Shown here piece by piece: positions 1 through 11,866 of a stretch of 64,000 nucleotides of DNA (its first letter is position 1; every line of letters begins with the position of its first letter). The notes beneath the pieces were generated by a model. It searched no databases. It had not been told where the DNA came from and was given only the letters and a program-made list of their open reading frames with translations. The DNA is from Linanthus parryae (taxonomy: Eukaryota > Streptophyta > Magnoliopsida > Ericales > Polemoniaceae): contig JALGPY010000005.1 in NCBI GenBank assembly GCA_023055425.1, forward strand, positions 80,083,495 through 80,147,494. The letters run 5' to 3'. The position numbers and the translations under genes are program-made.

Positions 1-1117
1 AAGAATGGCGAGCTGATTGTCAGTGACCACAGGAAGGATGTGCGCAACAATCCACATCCTGCCCATGCGGAGCAAGAATCTAAAGGTAAAGAGGTCACTA
101 TGATCTCGATTGTTGACCTGGAAGAGGTCGCAGAGGATGACCTACCCGTCATTGCCGAAGTTCATGATGGTGAAGACTACAGCATGGACACGGAGGACGA
201 ACGTGCCGACCGGATGAAGGGGTCGCACGGTTTTAGCAGATTCTTCGACGAGATGAACTTCTCAGAGAAATGCCGGACAGAAATGACGAAAGCGATCTTA
301 AGGATAGCAGAAGACTACGAGGAGGAGCTCGTAGTCTCCAATGGGAAAGTCATCAGGGCGTCTCGCTCTACAGAAAAGATTATGACCTTTTCCGCCAACG
401 ACAAAAAGACATATGCGAGTCACCAGAGGCCTCTGTATGTGACGGCCATCATCAATGGCGTCGAGTTTAAAAGAGCATTCGTCGACGGAGGAGCAGCGGT
501 TAACGTTGCTTCGCTCCACACACTGAAGTTAGCTGGGATCCCCGAGTACAAGATTGTCAGGCGTCCATCTCCGCTGATGGGATTTGGAAGCGACTCCAGA
601 ATGACGATAGGATGGATCCGCCTGGGCGTTCAGATCGGCAAAATCAAGTGCTCAGCGAAGTTCTCTGTCATAGATGCGAACACTACGTATCACATCATCA
701 TAGGTCGAGCCTGGATTCATCGATTTGACGCGGTCCCTTCAACAGCTCACCAAGTCATGAAAGCTATTTGGAACGACAGAATAGTCGAGATACCGGCTTC
801 AACGAATCCATTCAACATGGATGAAGCACATCTCAGCGAGGCTGTGTGGTTCACCTAGATGGAGGACGAGCAAACACCGGGGCCATTTAACCCTACTCCT
901 TTGCCCCTATGAAAAGATATCAAGGATCAGTCACCTGCGAGAGTGATGGTGACAAGGGAGGATGCCAAGGAAAAGCCGCCCACGCGGGAAGAAGCGTCGC
1001 AGATCGCTTACCAGCGAAAGAAACGTGTATACTCTGGAGAGAATAGCAAAGCATGACCCTGAAGGCAAGGAGATAGAGATCTTCTACGCCAACGGGAAGA
1101 AGTGCTATCGCATATGA
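1..1117 (+). pseudogene. Gypsy-A gag-pro, C-terminal part with aspartic protease
   Basis: The frame is open from base 1 to a TAG at 856-858 and covers the end of gag and the retroviral-type aspartic protease (motif FVDGGAAVN, with DGG in place of the usual DSG/DTG, and the later IIGRAWIHRFDA strand). Gypsy-C has a glutamate codon where this TAG lies, so the stop is a lesion. A further TGA follows near 909-911 and a frame change near 1020. The ancestral frame ends at the TGA at 1115-1117, which is also present in the other two copies. The product would have been processed from a gag-pro polyprotein in virus-like particles. Confidence 0.88.
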
Positions 1118-4100
1118 AGGTGCGCGGGGATGTCCTCACGCGGGCATGGGGATATCCCTGAGCAAATCAACCAAATCGAGCAGATTGCGGTAAATGAAAA
1201 ACCAATGCAGAGCACTCCAGACGAAAAGCTCAAAGAAGCACCCGAATGCATGGAGGACAAACCCAGACCACAAAAGCAAGAGCTAAAGGAGGTGTTCCTA
1301 AGCCCGAACGAAGAAAAGAAAAGGCCAGTCTTCCTAAGTGCGGACCTCACAAGCGAAGAGGAGAAAGGACTACTACAGCTCCTAACTGAATACAAGGACG
1401 TGTTCGCATGGGAGTATGATGAGGTGCCCGGTCTGGACACAAGTATCACTATGCACCGTTTAGACATCATTCCGGGGTCTAAGCCGGTAAAGCAGAGCAC
1501 AAGAAGCTTCAGACCGGAGCTTAACGTGAATATTAAGCAGGAGATGGTCAAACTCCTGGACGCCAAGTTCATAGAGCCGAATCATCATCCCACATGGCTG
1601 GCCAACATTGTGCCAGTGGTGAAGAAGAACGGACAGCTTCGCATATGCGTGGATTTCCGGGATCTCAATCGTTTCTGCCCCAAGGACGATTTCCCACTCC
1701 CCAACATCGATCTGCTTATTGATTCGACATCGGGTCATCGCATGTTCAGTTTCATGGACGGCTTCAGCGGGTACAATCAGATCAAGATGGACCATGAAGA
1801 TGCGCGAAAAACTGCATTTATCACTCCAGTGGGGGTATTCAACTACACGGTGATGCCGTTCGGTCTAAAAAACGCGGGTGCAACTTATCAGCGGGCCATG
1901 ATGGCCGTGTTCCACGACATGATGCACAAGGAAGTGGAATTTTATGTGGACGACCTGGTGGTTAAATCCAAGCAGGAGGCAGATCACCTGGCAGATTTAC
2001 GGAAAGTGTTCAATAGATGCAGACGCTTTCAACTGAAGATGAATCCCTTGAAGTGCGCATTCGGAGTAACATCAGGGAAGTTCTTGGGATGCGTAGTGCA
2101 TCGCCAAGGAATCGAGCCTGATCCTGCGAAAGTATCAGCCATCACTGGCATGACGTCGCCACATAACCAAAGTGCCTTGAAGACGTTTTTGGGAAAGCTA
2201 TCATATCTGCGGAGATTCATCCCAGCGATTGCCGAAATCACCTGCTGTTTCAGTGCCCTTCTCAAGAAAGATGCCGTATACACCTGGACTCCGTAGCACG
2301 AAGCTACGTTCGGGAAACTAAAGGATCTGCTGACATCTTCGAAAATAATGATCGCACCTCAATTAGGATCACCGCTTTTGCTGTATCTGACGTCAACGAG
2401 GAAGTCCATAGGAGCACTCTTGGCTCAGGAATACGAGGGCCAAGAAAGGCCCATCTACTACATCTCTCGCATCGTGCAGCCCGCTGAATCAAGGTACACG
2501 GACATCGAGCGTCATTGCCTTGCCCTATTCTTCGTAATAGAGAAATTGAGACACTACTTTGCGTCGCACAAAGTGGTGGTGGTCACAAAAAGTGATCCCA
2601 TACGATATCTTCTGACTCACACCACTCCTGGGGGAAGATTGGCGAAATGGTATATGACCATCTCTCAATACGATATTACATGCGTACGACCGCGAGCGAT
2701 TAAGTCGCAGGCGGTGGCGGATTTGTTGGCACAGTTCCCCGATAACAGTCACGAGCCCGTGATCGAAGAAGAATTCGAGGGACCTGAAATCTATGCGGTC
2801 GATGTACCCTATTGGACGCTCCATTTCGACGGTTCGTCAACAAGGAAATGTGGAGGCATTGGGATAGTCTTGACCAAGCCAGATGGGGAGGTCATACAGA
2901 TGTCCGCAAAAGCTTGACTTCGTAGTCACCAACAACGAGGAAGAATATGAAGCCCTCATAGCGGGACTTCGTGCAGCGAAGGCTTTGGAAGTAAGCAATC
3001 AGACGGTCATGGGGGACTCCAAGCTAATTGTCAAGCAAGCCTCAGGCGAGTACGATTTGAAGGAGATAAATCTTCTGTCCTACCGGACTTTGGTACAAAA
3101 ACTGGTGCAGCAATTCTGCGACGTTAGGTACGAGCACAAGCCCCGAGCGAACAACAGGCATGCAGACGCTTTGGCCACCTTGGGATCCAAGGTTAGTACA
3201 GACAAATGCCCCGCAAGAATCTCGATCGAAGTGCGAACATCGTCGGCGTTAACAGAAGACGCGTGCGACGATGAACACATGGACGATGCGGACTGGAGAA
3301 AGGCAATCTTACGAGCCATCGCAGAAGGCACAAGCAGTGAGAGCTGGGCACTCACAAAGGGGTATTGCATACATGACAACACCCTTTACTACAAGGGCCC
3401 TGGCGGAATACTTATGCGATGCGTCTCCGAGCAAGAGGGACAGCTGCTGTTAGAGAAGATTCACCAACATGCTTGCGGAGAAAGCGAAGTGTCAATCTAC
3501 CGGAAGGCTCAAAGATATGGCATTCACTAGCCAGATATGTCAACAGCCGCAGCACTAATACAGGGAAAGTGCGAGAGTTGCGCACTGATCAAGGATTCTT
3601 TACTCATCTCTCTAACCGATGATGATGCGGATTGGAGGAAACCACGCTTTGATTTTCTCACCCAGGGCACCGTACCCGAATCGAGAAAAGAAATTGATAA
3701 TTTGAGGAGGAAAGCATCCCGATACGTGGTTCAAGAAAACCTGCTTTGGCGAAGAGGCCATGAGGGAAACTTACTGCGATGTCTAGACAGCAGGGAAGCA
3801 CAAGAAGTGATGGACCTTTCTCATCAGGTGGAACACCAGGGAGGTGCGAAATTATGCAGACAACTCCTCTCAATTGGATATTTCTGGCCCACTATGGAGG
3901 CCGATTGCCGCACCAAGGTACGACGCTGCCAGGAGTGTCAATTTAAGGGTAATCTAGTGCACGCTCCCGCTGTAGATCTACATGCATTGGGAACGCCTTG
4001 GCCGTTTCACACATGGGATCTAGATTTCATTGGTCCCATCCGACCAACTTCGCATGGGAATTATTTCATTCTCACCGCGACTAAGCTGTTCACCAAATGG

Positions 4101-4854
4101 GTGGAGGCGATACCACTGAAGACGGCAAATGCGCTAGCCGTGGTCCACTTCATCCAAGAAAACATCATATGCAGGTTCGGAATTCCTAACACCATCCTTT
4201 CAGGTAATGGTACTCCTTTTGTTAACCGCCAGGTGGCTGCGAAGCTAGCAGAATACAACATCAGGCAGATATGTTCCACCCCCTACTACCTAAAAGGGAA
4301 TGGGCAAGCAGAAGCGACTAACAAAACGCTGTTGAGGATCTTGAGCAAGATGGTCGCAGATGACCACAAGAAGTGGGCTAATTCTCTAAGCATAGCCCTG
4401 TGGGCTTACCGGACTTCTCCAAGGACACCCACAGGGGTCTCACCATTCCTGCTATGCTATGGGGCTAAGGCTGTGGTACCTGCGGAGGTGAAAGTTAATT
4501 CGACAAGATTGGCCTTCCACGCATTGTACGACAATCAACGCGATCATGACTTAGTCTTGCTGGAGGAAAAGCGAGAGCAAGCTAAAAGGACCAACAAACG
4601 GTATCAAGAAAGGATTGCTCGTGCGTACAATAAAACAGTCCAACGGAGAGATCGCAGTTGGAGATTTGGTCTTGCGCGCATCTGACCATTGCATGCGAGA
4701 GGCGGCTCACCCGAAGTTCGCAGCCAATTGGGAAGGGCCCTTTTAGGTCACAGAAGTCTTTGACAGTGGTCACTGCAGCATACGGAGGTTGAACGGAACA
4801 ATCTCAACTCCGAGCTCAGTCAACATGCGCTGGATTAAGAAGTACTATCCCTGA
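1118..4854 (+). pseudogene. Gypsy-A pol (RT, RNase H, second RNase H, integrase), broken
   Basis: Domains in order: reverse transcriptase (about 1350-2100, with FYVDDLVV), RNase H (about 2350-2750), a second archaeal-type RNase H (about 2815-3190, typical of the Tat lineage), then integrase with its zinc-binding region near 3820-3940 and catalytic core to about 4340. Breaks are a TAG at 2294-2296, a one-base insertion near 2912 (frame ends at 2917), a TAG near 3528-3530, a frame change near 4650 and a TAG near 4744. The second catalytic Asp of integrase is Gly here (GGT at 4203-4205), where Gypsy-C has GAT. The ancestral frame ends with TGA at 4852-4854. Confidence 0.92.
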
Positions 4855-4923
4855 CTTCTCTCATTTTATGCGTTTCATTACAACGTAACCTTATGCTCTG
4901 TATAGCTATGATTCGCACTACTT

Positions 4924-5002
4924 CTCTCCCATATGAGAGAATTGTAATCTCATCTCTCCCATATGAGAGTTCTATAATAAAAGACTTCTCCCAAATGAGA
5001 AG
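4924..5002 (+). repeat. Post-pol triple hairpin, Gypsy-A
   Basis: Two copies of CTCTCCCATATGAGAG (4924-4939 and 4954-4969) and a related third copy with TTCTC/GAGAA arms (about 4984-5001) follow directly after pol. Each can fold into a 5-bp stem. The same three are found after pol in Gypsy-B (about 15592-15670) and Gypsy-C (about 48868-48945). An AATAAA lies between the second and third copies, so a role in 3' end formation is possible but not shown. Confidence 0.6.
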
Positions 5003-5059
5003 AACTTTAGACTTCTAGCCTTTCTTATTGCTTCGTTTAGTTTATTATTAATGTTAGCA

Positions 5060-5789
5060 CAATCCTATCCGCCGTGATAGCAACTTACTCGAATACGATC
5101 TAAATCGATCTTTTAAGCCTATCTGTCACGATAGCAGCCAATGCGAATGTGATCTTAATTGATCTTCTAAGTCTATATGTCACGATAGCAGCCTATGCAA
5201 ATGCGATCTTAATTGATCTTCTAAGCCTATCTGCCACGATAGCAGCTCATGCGAAAATGATCTTAATTGATCCTCTAAGCCTATCTGCCACGATAGCAGC
5301 TCATGCGAAAATGATCTTAATTGATCCTCGAAGCCTATATGCCACGATAGCAGCACATGCGAAAATGATCTTAATTGATCTTCTAAGCCTATCTGCCACG
5401 ATAGCAGCTCATGCGAAATCTGATCTTAATTGATCTTCTAAGCCTATCTGCCACGATAGCAGCTCATGCGAAAATGATCTAAATCGATCTTTTAAGCCTA
5501 TCTGTCACGATAGCAGCCTATGCGAACATGATCTTGAAAGATCTTTCAAGCCTATCTGCCACGATAGCAGCCCTATACAAATGCAATTTAAAATTCGTTC
5601 TTAAGTCTATCTATTGTGATATCAACATTATGCAAAATGATCTTAAGTGATCTACAAAGGCCTATCTGATGTGATAGCACCTGCATTTTAATCTGGGGCA
5701 AATCACAAGCCTATCTGCCAAGATAGCAAAGCTGCGCGAGCACGATCTCGAACAATCTAAGAACATATCTGCGAATCTATACGACAGAT
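5060..5789 (+). repeat. Tandem hairpin array of Gypsy-A
   Basis: About thirteen degenerate units of roughly 50-56 bp. Each contains a small hairpin of the type CTATC-(6 nt)-GATAG and a spaced GATC...GATC pair (for example GATCTTAATTGATC, or the fuller palindrome GATCTTGAAAGATC near 5530). Units are near-identical in the middle and more degenerate toward the right. The open frame on the plus strand across the array is only a result of the repeat period. Confidence 0.9.
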
Positions 5790-6003
5790 AGAATGAAATC
5801 ATCAATTAGTTTCCTTTCCGGCAAAACACAATTTATGAAATATATCCTGCAAAATAAGAAACAATAAATCCCTGCAAAACTAAGTCAAACATATGGATCA
5901 AATACAGTTTAGAGTGTCAAAATACTTTGTCTTTCATCATATAACAACAACTAATCAAGCATATAGGTTTAGGAGTTGAATTAAGATCAGAAACTCCCCC
6001 TAA
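5790..6003 (-). repeat. SIRE-3 polypurine tract and start of 3' LTR
   Basis: On the minus strand a purine-rich tract ending in TTAGGGGGAGTTTC (6003-5990) is followed by TGATCTTAATTC, taken as the LTR start at 5989. The next 200 bp match the LTR of SIRE-2 at 42950 onward. The LTR is cut off at 5790 by the junction with Gypsy-A. Confidence 0.65.
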
Positions 6004-6109
6004 TTTCATGCTAATAAAGCACTGTCAGTTTCAAAGCTTTGTAAGCTGTTTCAAGGCCTTAAAATATACCATCTATCTGAAGCCTATAAAACCAGGTTGA
6101 ATTTACACT

Positions 6110-7089
6110 TGTTAAATACAAGTAAGCCCCTTTCTTGATCCTGTCCATACACGGACTAGTCAAACTTGTAAATTAGTCGTACTAAGTTTGCAAGTAGTTG
6201 CATATTGATCCTTATATTTAATTAATCATATTAATAAACTTTCGAGTCCGGTCTAATTCATAGGGAGTGTGACCCCATAGGTTTCTACATAGTTCGTACT
6301 AACAATTACTAACATTGAGCGGTGTCTAGCAACGCATCCATGCCACCCAAATAATAGAAATAGTAATCCGACAAACCATGTGAAAAATGTTACCGCATTG
6401 TATTATCCCTTTGTCTCCATATCCGGATTGGACACGAGACATGAAAGTCACACTCGTATATCCAATCTATAGTTTCTCGATCCTGGAAATAGTCTTATCC
6501 ATGAAGATGACATCAATATTCTATATTGATTTAGCTGAGTCTAGCCAGACATTCTACAGGCACTACCCCTCGAGTGGCCGTGAATATTTTCTGCTGTTAT
6601 GTGGGAGGGACAAATCCTATATAAATCACTACCACCTCTAAGCTTGCTTCCTAATGTCTCCGATTAATGCCTTTATTTCTACCCGGTCACGGTGTAGTGT
6701 TTGACGATATCTAAACACAATATTCCACAACTAGAGGATCTAGTGACTTCAAGTCTAAGGACCATAATACCATTGTCACTATGAGAAGCACTTGTGACTT
6801 TACATAACTTGTATGTAGCCTTATCGTTGTGGGTCAATCTAGTATGCCATTACCCCTAACGTATACCAATGTGTTGGATCGTGATATCTCCATATCAATC
6901 CAACCCCATACTAGTATATAGTTGATCGTCCTGTTAATCAATGTAATGGATTAGGGGTATATAAGACAAACAAGAGATTCTAATCTAAGGACTTCATTAT
7001 ATTAAATATCTCCATAAATAATACAATGAATAGTATAGGTAACAACAATGTTCATACTAAATAAGATTGCCTCTAGGGCATCTATTCCA
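6110..7089 (-). mobile_element. Solo LTR of an Angela-like copia element
   Basis: The right part is clearly homologous to the LTRs of Copia-1 and Copia-2 (shared blocks around GTGTGACCCCATAGG, and the end CTCTAGGGCATCTATTCCA). No internal sequence is attached. With ends TG at 6110 and CA at 7089 the element is flanked by ACACT on both sides (6105-6109 and 7090-7094). Removing it and one ACACT joins the two halves of the SIRE-3 third ORF so that it ends in a plain stop codon, which supports these boundaries. The left part is diverged and shorter than the LTRs of Copia-1, so this is a different subfamily. Confidence 0.72.
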
Positions 7090-7094
7090 ACACT

Positions 7095-8441
7095 TCTTCA
7101 CCATGTTCCTCAGCAGCTACAATATCTTCAAACAATTCTGCTAAGGTGAGTATGCCTGGCACCTTTCCTTTCTGTTTCTTCTTCTTTGAGACCTCTTGTA
7201 ATACCATCCCAGATTCAACACATTCTCCCTGACTTGGGTCAATATCTCAATCAACTTTTTCCCAATATCCTTATCCACAACAACTTCATCCTCAGAACTG
7301 TGTTCATCGAACGGATAAGCTGTAGATCCTACCTTCTTTAATCCTTTAGGAACTTGCGAGACTTCTTCCACTACATTGATCAAGTTTATACTTTTGAAGA
7401 CACATTTAACCATATATTTCATCTGTCTGAACTCAGTACCGAACCGATACTAAGAGGAGGTTGGCGTAGGGTAGAGGGTGTTTCTTTTTCTTGGTGCAAG
7501 AGTAAATCATGAGCCCCATCACAATGCTGCAAATCAATCTCATGACCATGCATAATCAAGTACATATAAAATACAATACCCTATCATATAGCAGCTCCTT
7601 AGAATTATCCTTAGGTACTCCACACCTCATCGGAATGGTAAACAAAATATTTTCTTCAAAAGTCAACACAGATTAAGTTAAATGTTTTGAGGTAGGACCT
7701 ACATTGGGTAAAACGAATTCTTCCTTAGCCAACTTCAAAACATCGAATTTGCTAGGATGATTATCAGTCTTGTACCTTTTTGGATAACCCAAACATAGGC
7801 AAACTCACCATGATCAAATTCCATCTCAACACCAGCTACCTTAGAAAAAATAGCTAAACTCAAGGTATTGATTTGCTTCATATTCAAATAGAACAACCAG
7901 GTAAGCCTAGGGTATGCAACTTCAGATGGGTTTAGAATTTTCCAAAGAGTACTCAGTTTGAAACTCCTAATGCATTTTAGATTCATACCATTTGACAAGC
8001 TAGTGCTGATCATGCTACAGAAAGCTGTAGGATTAGAAGAAATACCATCTACCCACATCCCTTTTGTAGAATTACTGATAAAGCACTTGCTAGAAAGAAC
8101 TTTCTTACCAGAAGGTGATTCCTTCTCAAAGTAGATTTGAAGTTCCTTCCCAGTGAATTTTTCATTCCCTTTGTTTAATTTCTAAGGCTTCTTCTTCATC
8201 TTCTTGGGGCTACCAAACTTAACATTCTTCTATTTTTTCGAAGCAACTGTGGGATCTGACTTCTTCTTGCTAGAAGTAGAAGTCTGATCTTCCTTGTCAT
8301 TTTGATTTTCTTCTTTCGAGGAGGAGAGGATGGTCTTGGTGGACTAGGGGTTCTAGAACTAGATCCACGACTTACTTCTTCAACTTCTTTTTCTGTAAGC
8401 TATCTCTTCTTTCCAGAACTTTTCTTTGAGCCTCCAGCCAT
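7095..8441 (-). pseudogene. SIRE-3 third (env-position) ORF, decayed
   Basis: The probable start codon is at 8441-8439 on the minus strand, giving a short basic N-terminus (MAGGSKKSSGKKR) that runs into a stop. Further down, about 8058-7735 encodes a segment similar to the third ORF of SIRE-1 (shared pattern FCSMI...WKILNP...YPRL..LFY). About 7422-7095 encodes an acidic tail (VAAEEHGEE at the end). Several frameshifts and stops separate these pieces. This type of ORF sits where env would be in SIRE-like copia elements; its function is not established. Confidence 0.7.
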
Positions 8442-8599
8442 CTTGATTCTCAAAAGTTCTTCGTGATTCCATTAGGGTTTTGTGTTTTTCAAGAGAGAGG
8501 CAGGAGTGATAGAAATGATATAGAAGAGAGAAGATAAGAATTAAATAGTTTGAAGTTGAAAAGGAAACAGAATATCCTCAGATATTTGAAGAAGGAAGG

Positions 8600-9227
8600 T
8601 GTAGATAGGGCTTTCTGGACAAGAAGATCTTGGCCACGTGGCAATCATCCAGCACACCATATTGTGCTCCACACACACTGGATCACCAGCCGCGCTGATC
8701 CATGTGGGGGCTGCGAGACAGGGCCCTCGCATACCACTGCACGGGACTTGTAGGGACTTAGTGGTTTGGAGGCTAGAGTAAGTCCTCTCGCGTGCGAGCC
8801 AAGCCCGCGCGCGTCCTTTAGTAACTGCTTTTGAGAGATTTATGGCACGAGCTCCACAAACCCGGTCAATCCGGTCAAACCCGGTCAACCTCATAACGGT
8901 TCCGGTATTCGCGCATAACGTGCTTTAACGGTCCCTGTATATACGGACGAACGTGCCGTTGTGGTTAAGCTAATTAAGCCGCCATTGATGGGCGCATTAA
9001 CAACACTACAACGGTCACATTCTCCATTATATATAGATCGTTAACCTTTCCATACAAAGGAGAACACACTAGCCATATGCGGAAGCTCTGCCAAACCTCT
9101 GTCTCTCTCTCAGACATTACTACTGCCTTACTCTCTCCCTACACACAACCCAACTCTTCTTGTGCTATCTCTGATCCTCTACTTACGGTGTACACGGAGT
9201 TCTCCTCGCCGTAATCTCTTGTGCATA
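8600..9227 (+). repeat. 5' LTR of Gypsy-B
   Basis: Starts TGTAGATAGGGC and ends TTGTGCATA; the matching LTR of Gypsy-C ends in CACA, so the terminal CA has become TA. It is about 17-19 bp shorter than the Gypsy-C LTR because it has one fewer CCGGTCAA-type unit near 8865-8890. A TATA-like TATATATA lies at about 9028-9035, with CT-rich transcribed leader after it. Confidence 0.88.
9028..9035 (+). promoter_or_regulatory. Probable TATA box in Gypsy-B LTR
   Basis: TATATATA in the LTR, in the same place as in Gypsy-C (about 43858-43866). RNA synthesis of the element would be expected to start about 30 bp downstream. Position and sequence only; no expression evidence. Confidence 0.5.
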
Positions 9228-9267
9228 TTTGGGTGAACCCGACGTGAACTTACCATCAAAAGAAACC

Positions 9268-11866
9268 ATGTCTCAGGAGGATGATGTGAGTAACAGATCG
9301 CCTTCCACCGAAGCCGCCTCAGGAGAGGAGGTCCGCCGCACTCCTACGGCCACCGGTGAAGCCCCGACGCTAGAGACCTTGGACGCTACCATCCAGAGTC
9401 AGGCGAAGGCTCTCAAAGCTCAATCTGCGCAGTGAGAACAGATCATGGCTGTCCTGGGGACTCTTGCACCAAACCCTGCACCAGCCACCGCCGTTTCTCA
9501 GGGAGGAGGAGCTCCTACCGCTCAAGGACTAGGAGTGTCAACCACACCTCCCAACCCTAATTTGCAGACTCCACCGGCGACTACGCAGCTACCTTCAATC
9601 CAAGGGTCAACAGCTCAAATGTTGCCTCTCACCGCTCATACTCCTCAGCCTCCGGATTTGGTACCTAACCCGGCTTCATAGTATCCCTTGCCTCCTCCAA
9701 CGGCAATCTGGGGCAATGTGAACGCCCAATATGTTCCCAGTCCTCCGGCGGCATATGTGTCGCCTCCGCCTGCGGCAACCCCTCCTCCTATTACCGAGGG
9801 AAACACTCCAGAGTGTATGACGTCTCTGCAGAAGCGCATAGACACCATTCTGGCTCACCAGTCATTCGCGGATACCATCATCCCGAAGCGAGAAAACGAC
9901 CCACCTATCCCGCGAGAGATCTATCTCATGCCTAACCCGGTTGGGTACAAGGCTCCTAAATGGGACAAGTTCGAAGATGTCAATGGAAACGCTCATGAAC
10001 ATGTCATGCGTTTCATCGATGTCATGGGGCCGTATGGAGCTGATCCCAAACTGCTGATGCGAGAATTCCCGAAATCCTTGGGAAACGTAGCGTACAAATG
10101 GTACCGGACGTTGGAAGCTGGGTCCGTGAAGACTTGGGACGACATGGTCCAAAAGTTCTACACCAAATTCTTCCAGATGGAAGAAAAGGTGACAATGATC
10201 CACCTCTCGCGAATGTATCAGAAGCGCGAGGAGGACGGAATAACTTTCATCAAGAAGTTCAGGGCGAAGTCCTTGGAATGCAAAGATCCGATGCTCGAAA
10301 GTAGGCTTGTAGAGATATGCCTGCAGTGCATGCGAGATGAATACAAAGGTATGCTCATCAACCTGCAAACACCTACGTTTTCAAAACTAATCGAATGCAA
10401 GAAGAACATCGAGCCTATAGTGGAAAGGCAGAAAAAGAAAAACGCTCCGGAGCGATCCTCGAGCGGTACTACTTTCAAGATCGGGAGATTCAGCTATAAG
10501 AGGGGACGCGAAGCTGAAGTCAATACAGTTTCAGCCCAGAAGCAGGCAAAGATTGTGAACTTCGACGCACCACCTCTGCCGTGTTCGGTGGAAGAAGCAA
10601 GCGACCTCTGCAGGCAATGGCGCAAGGACGGCGTCCTATCGCCGCTCGAGAGGGCACCCTCCAAGGAGGTGGTGAGGGAACCGAAGTGGTGCGAATACCA
10701 CGGCAAGGTCATGCATCCCACAGCGGACTGTATGAAGCTCAGGATTGTATTCAGCCAAAAGATGAAGAATGGCGAGCTGATTGTCAGTGACCACAGGAAG
10801 GATGTGCGCAACAATCCACATCCTGCCCATGCGGAGCAAGAATCTAAAGGTAAAGAGGTCGCTATGATCTCGATTGTTGACCTGGAAGAGGTCGCAGAGG
10901 ATGACCTACCCATCATTGCCGAAGTCCATGATGGTGAAGACTACAGCATGGACACGGAGGACGAACGTGCCGACCGGATGAAGGGGTCGCACGGTTTTAG
11001 CAGATTCTTCGACGAGATGAACTTCTCAGAGAAATGCCGGACAGAAATGGCGAAAGCGATCTTAAGGATAGCAGAAGACTACGAGGAGGAGCTCGTAGTC
11101 TCCAATGGGAAAGTCATCAGGGCGTCTCGCTCTACAGAAAAGATTATGACCTTTTCCGCCAGCGACAAAAAGACATATGCGAGTCACCAGAGGCCTCTGT
11201 ATGTGACGGCCATCATCAATGGCGTCGAGTTCAAAAGAGCATTCGTCGACGGAGGAGCAGCGGTTAACGTTGCTTCGCTCCACACACTGAAGTTAGCTGG
11301 GATCCCCGAGTACAAGATTGTCAGGCGTCCATCTCCGCTGATGGGATTTGGAAGCGACTCCAGAATGACGATAGGATGGATCCGCCTGGGCGTTCAGATC
11401 GGCAAAATCAAGTGCTCAGCGAAGTTCTCTGTCATAGATGCGATCACTACGTATCACATGATCATAGGTCGAGCCTGGATTCATCGCTTTGACGCGGTCC
11501 CTTCAACAGCTCACCAAGTCATGAAAGCTATTTGGAACGACAGAATAGTCGAGATACCGGCTTCAACGAATCCATTCAACATGGATGAAGCACATCTCAG
11601 CGAGGCTGTGTGGTTCACCTAGATGGAGGACGAGCAAACACCGGGGCCATTTAACCCTACTCCTTTGCCCCTATGGGAAGATATCAAGGATCAGTCACCT
11701 GCGAGGGAGGATGCCAAGGAAAAGCCGCCCACGCGGGAAGAAGCGTCGCAGATCGCTTACCAGCGAAAGAAACGTGTATACTCTGGAGAGAATAGCAAAG
11801 CATGACCCTGAAGGCAAGGAGATAGAGAGCTTCTACGCCAACGGGAAGAAGTGCTATCGCATATGA
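9268..11866 (+). pseudogene. Gypsy-B gag-pro, one frame with stop codons
   Basis: ATG at 9268 (MSQEDDVSNRS) opens a frame that continues to 11622, with in-frame stops only at TGA 9433-9435 and TAG 9679-9681. The N-terminus is rich in Pro, Ala and Gln. The retrotransposon gag domain covers about 9930-10450 (pattern KWYRTL...W.DM...F...FFQMEEKVT). A Cys/His motif, CEYHGKVMHPTADC, lies at about 10690-10731. The aspartic protease (FVDGGAAVN) covers about 11200-11520. The frame stops at TAG 11620-11622, resumes, shifts near 11770 and ends at TGA 11864-11866. Gag would form the particle and protease would cut the polyprotein; this copy can do neither in full. Confidence 0.9.

Larger units (their letters stand above)
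1..5789 (+). mobile_element. Gypsy-A, truncated Ty3/gypsy (Tat-type) retrotransposon
   Basis: The left edge of the window falls inside the gag-pro region, so the 5' LTR and most of gag lie outside. What remains is the protease, the whole pol region in broken frames, the post-pol hairpins and the tandem hairpin array. It is nearly identical to Gypsy-B (position x here matches about x+10749 there). Homology to Gypsy-B stops at 5789, where sequence of a different family (SIRE-3, minus strand) begins, so the 3' end and 3' LTR are missing. It shares several disabling lesions with Gypsy-B that Gypsy-C lacks. It cannot encode any complete protein. Confidence 0.92.
5790..8599 (-). mobile_element. SIRE-3, fragment of a SIRE-like copia element (minus strand)
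   Basis: Read on the minus strand it contains the leader and body of the env-position ORF (8599 to about 7095), the post-ORF region with a polypurine tract (6003-5990) and the first 200 bp of an LTR (5989-5790). It is interrupted by an Angela-like solo LTR. Its pol region and both outer ends are missing: it abuts Gypsy-A at 5790 and the 5' LTR of Gypsy-B at 8600. Assignment rests on close similarity of the polypurine tract and LTR start to 42935-43150 and of the ORF to the third ORF of SIRE-1. Confidence 0.78.

Noticed and set aside
5149..5433. Plus-strand ORF with repeating ILIDLLSLSATIAAHAK
   Set aside because: It arises from reading through the tandem hairpin array when the unit length happens to be a multiple of three; the array in the other copies is not open.
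9228..9250. Primer-binding site of Gypsy-B
   Set aside because: The sequence after the LTR (TTTGGGTGAACCCGACG) starts with the expected TGG but I could not match it to a tRNA 3' end, so no call was made.
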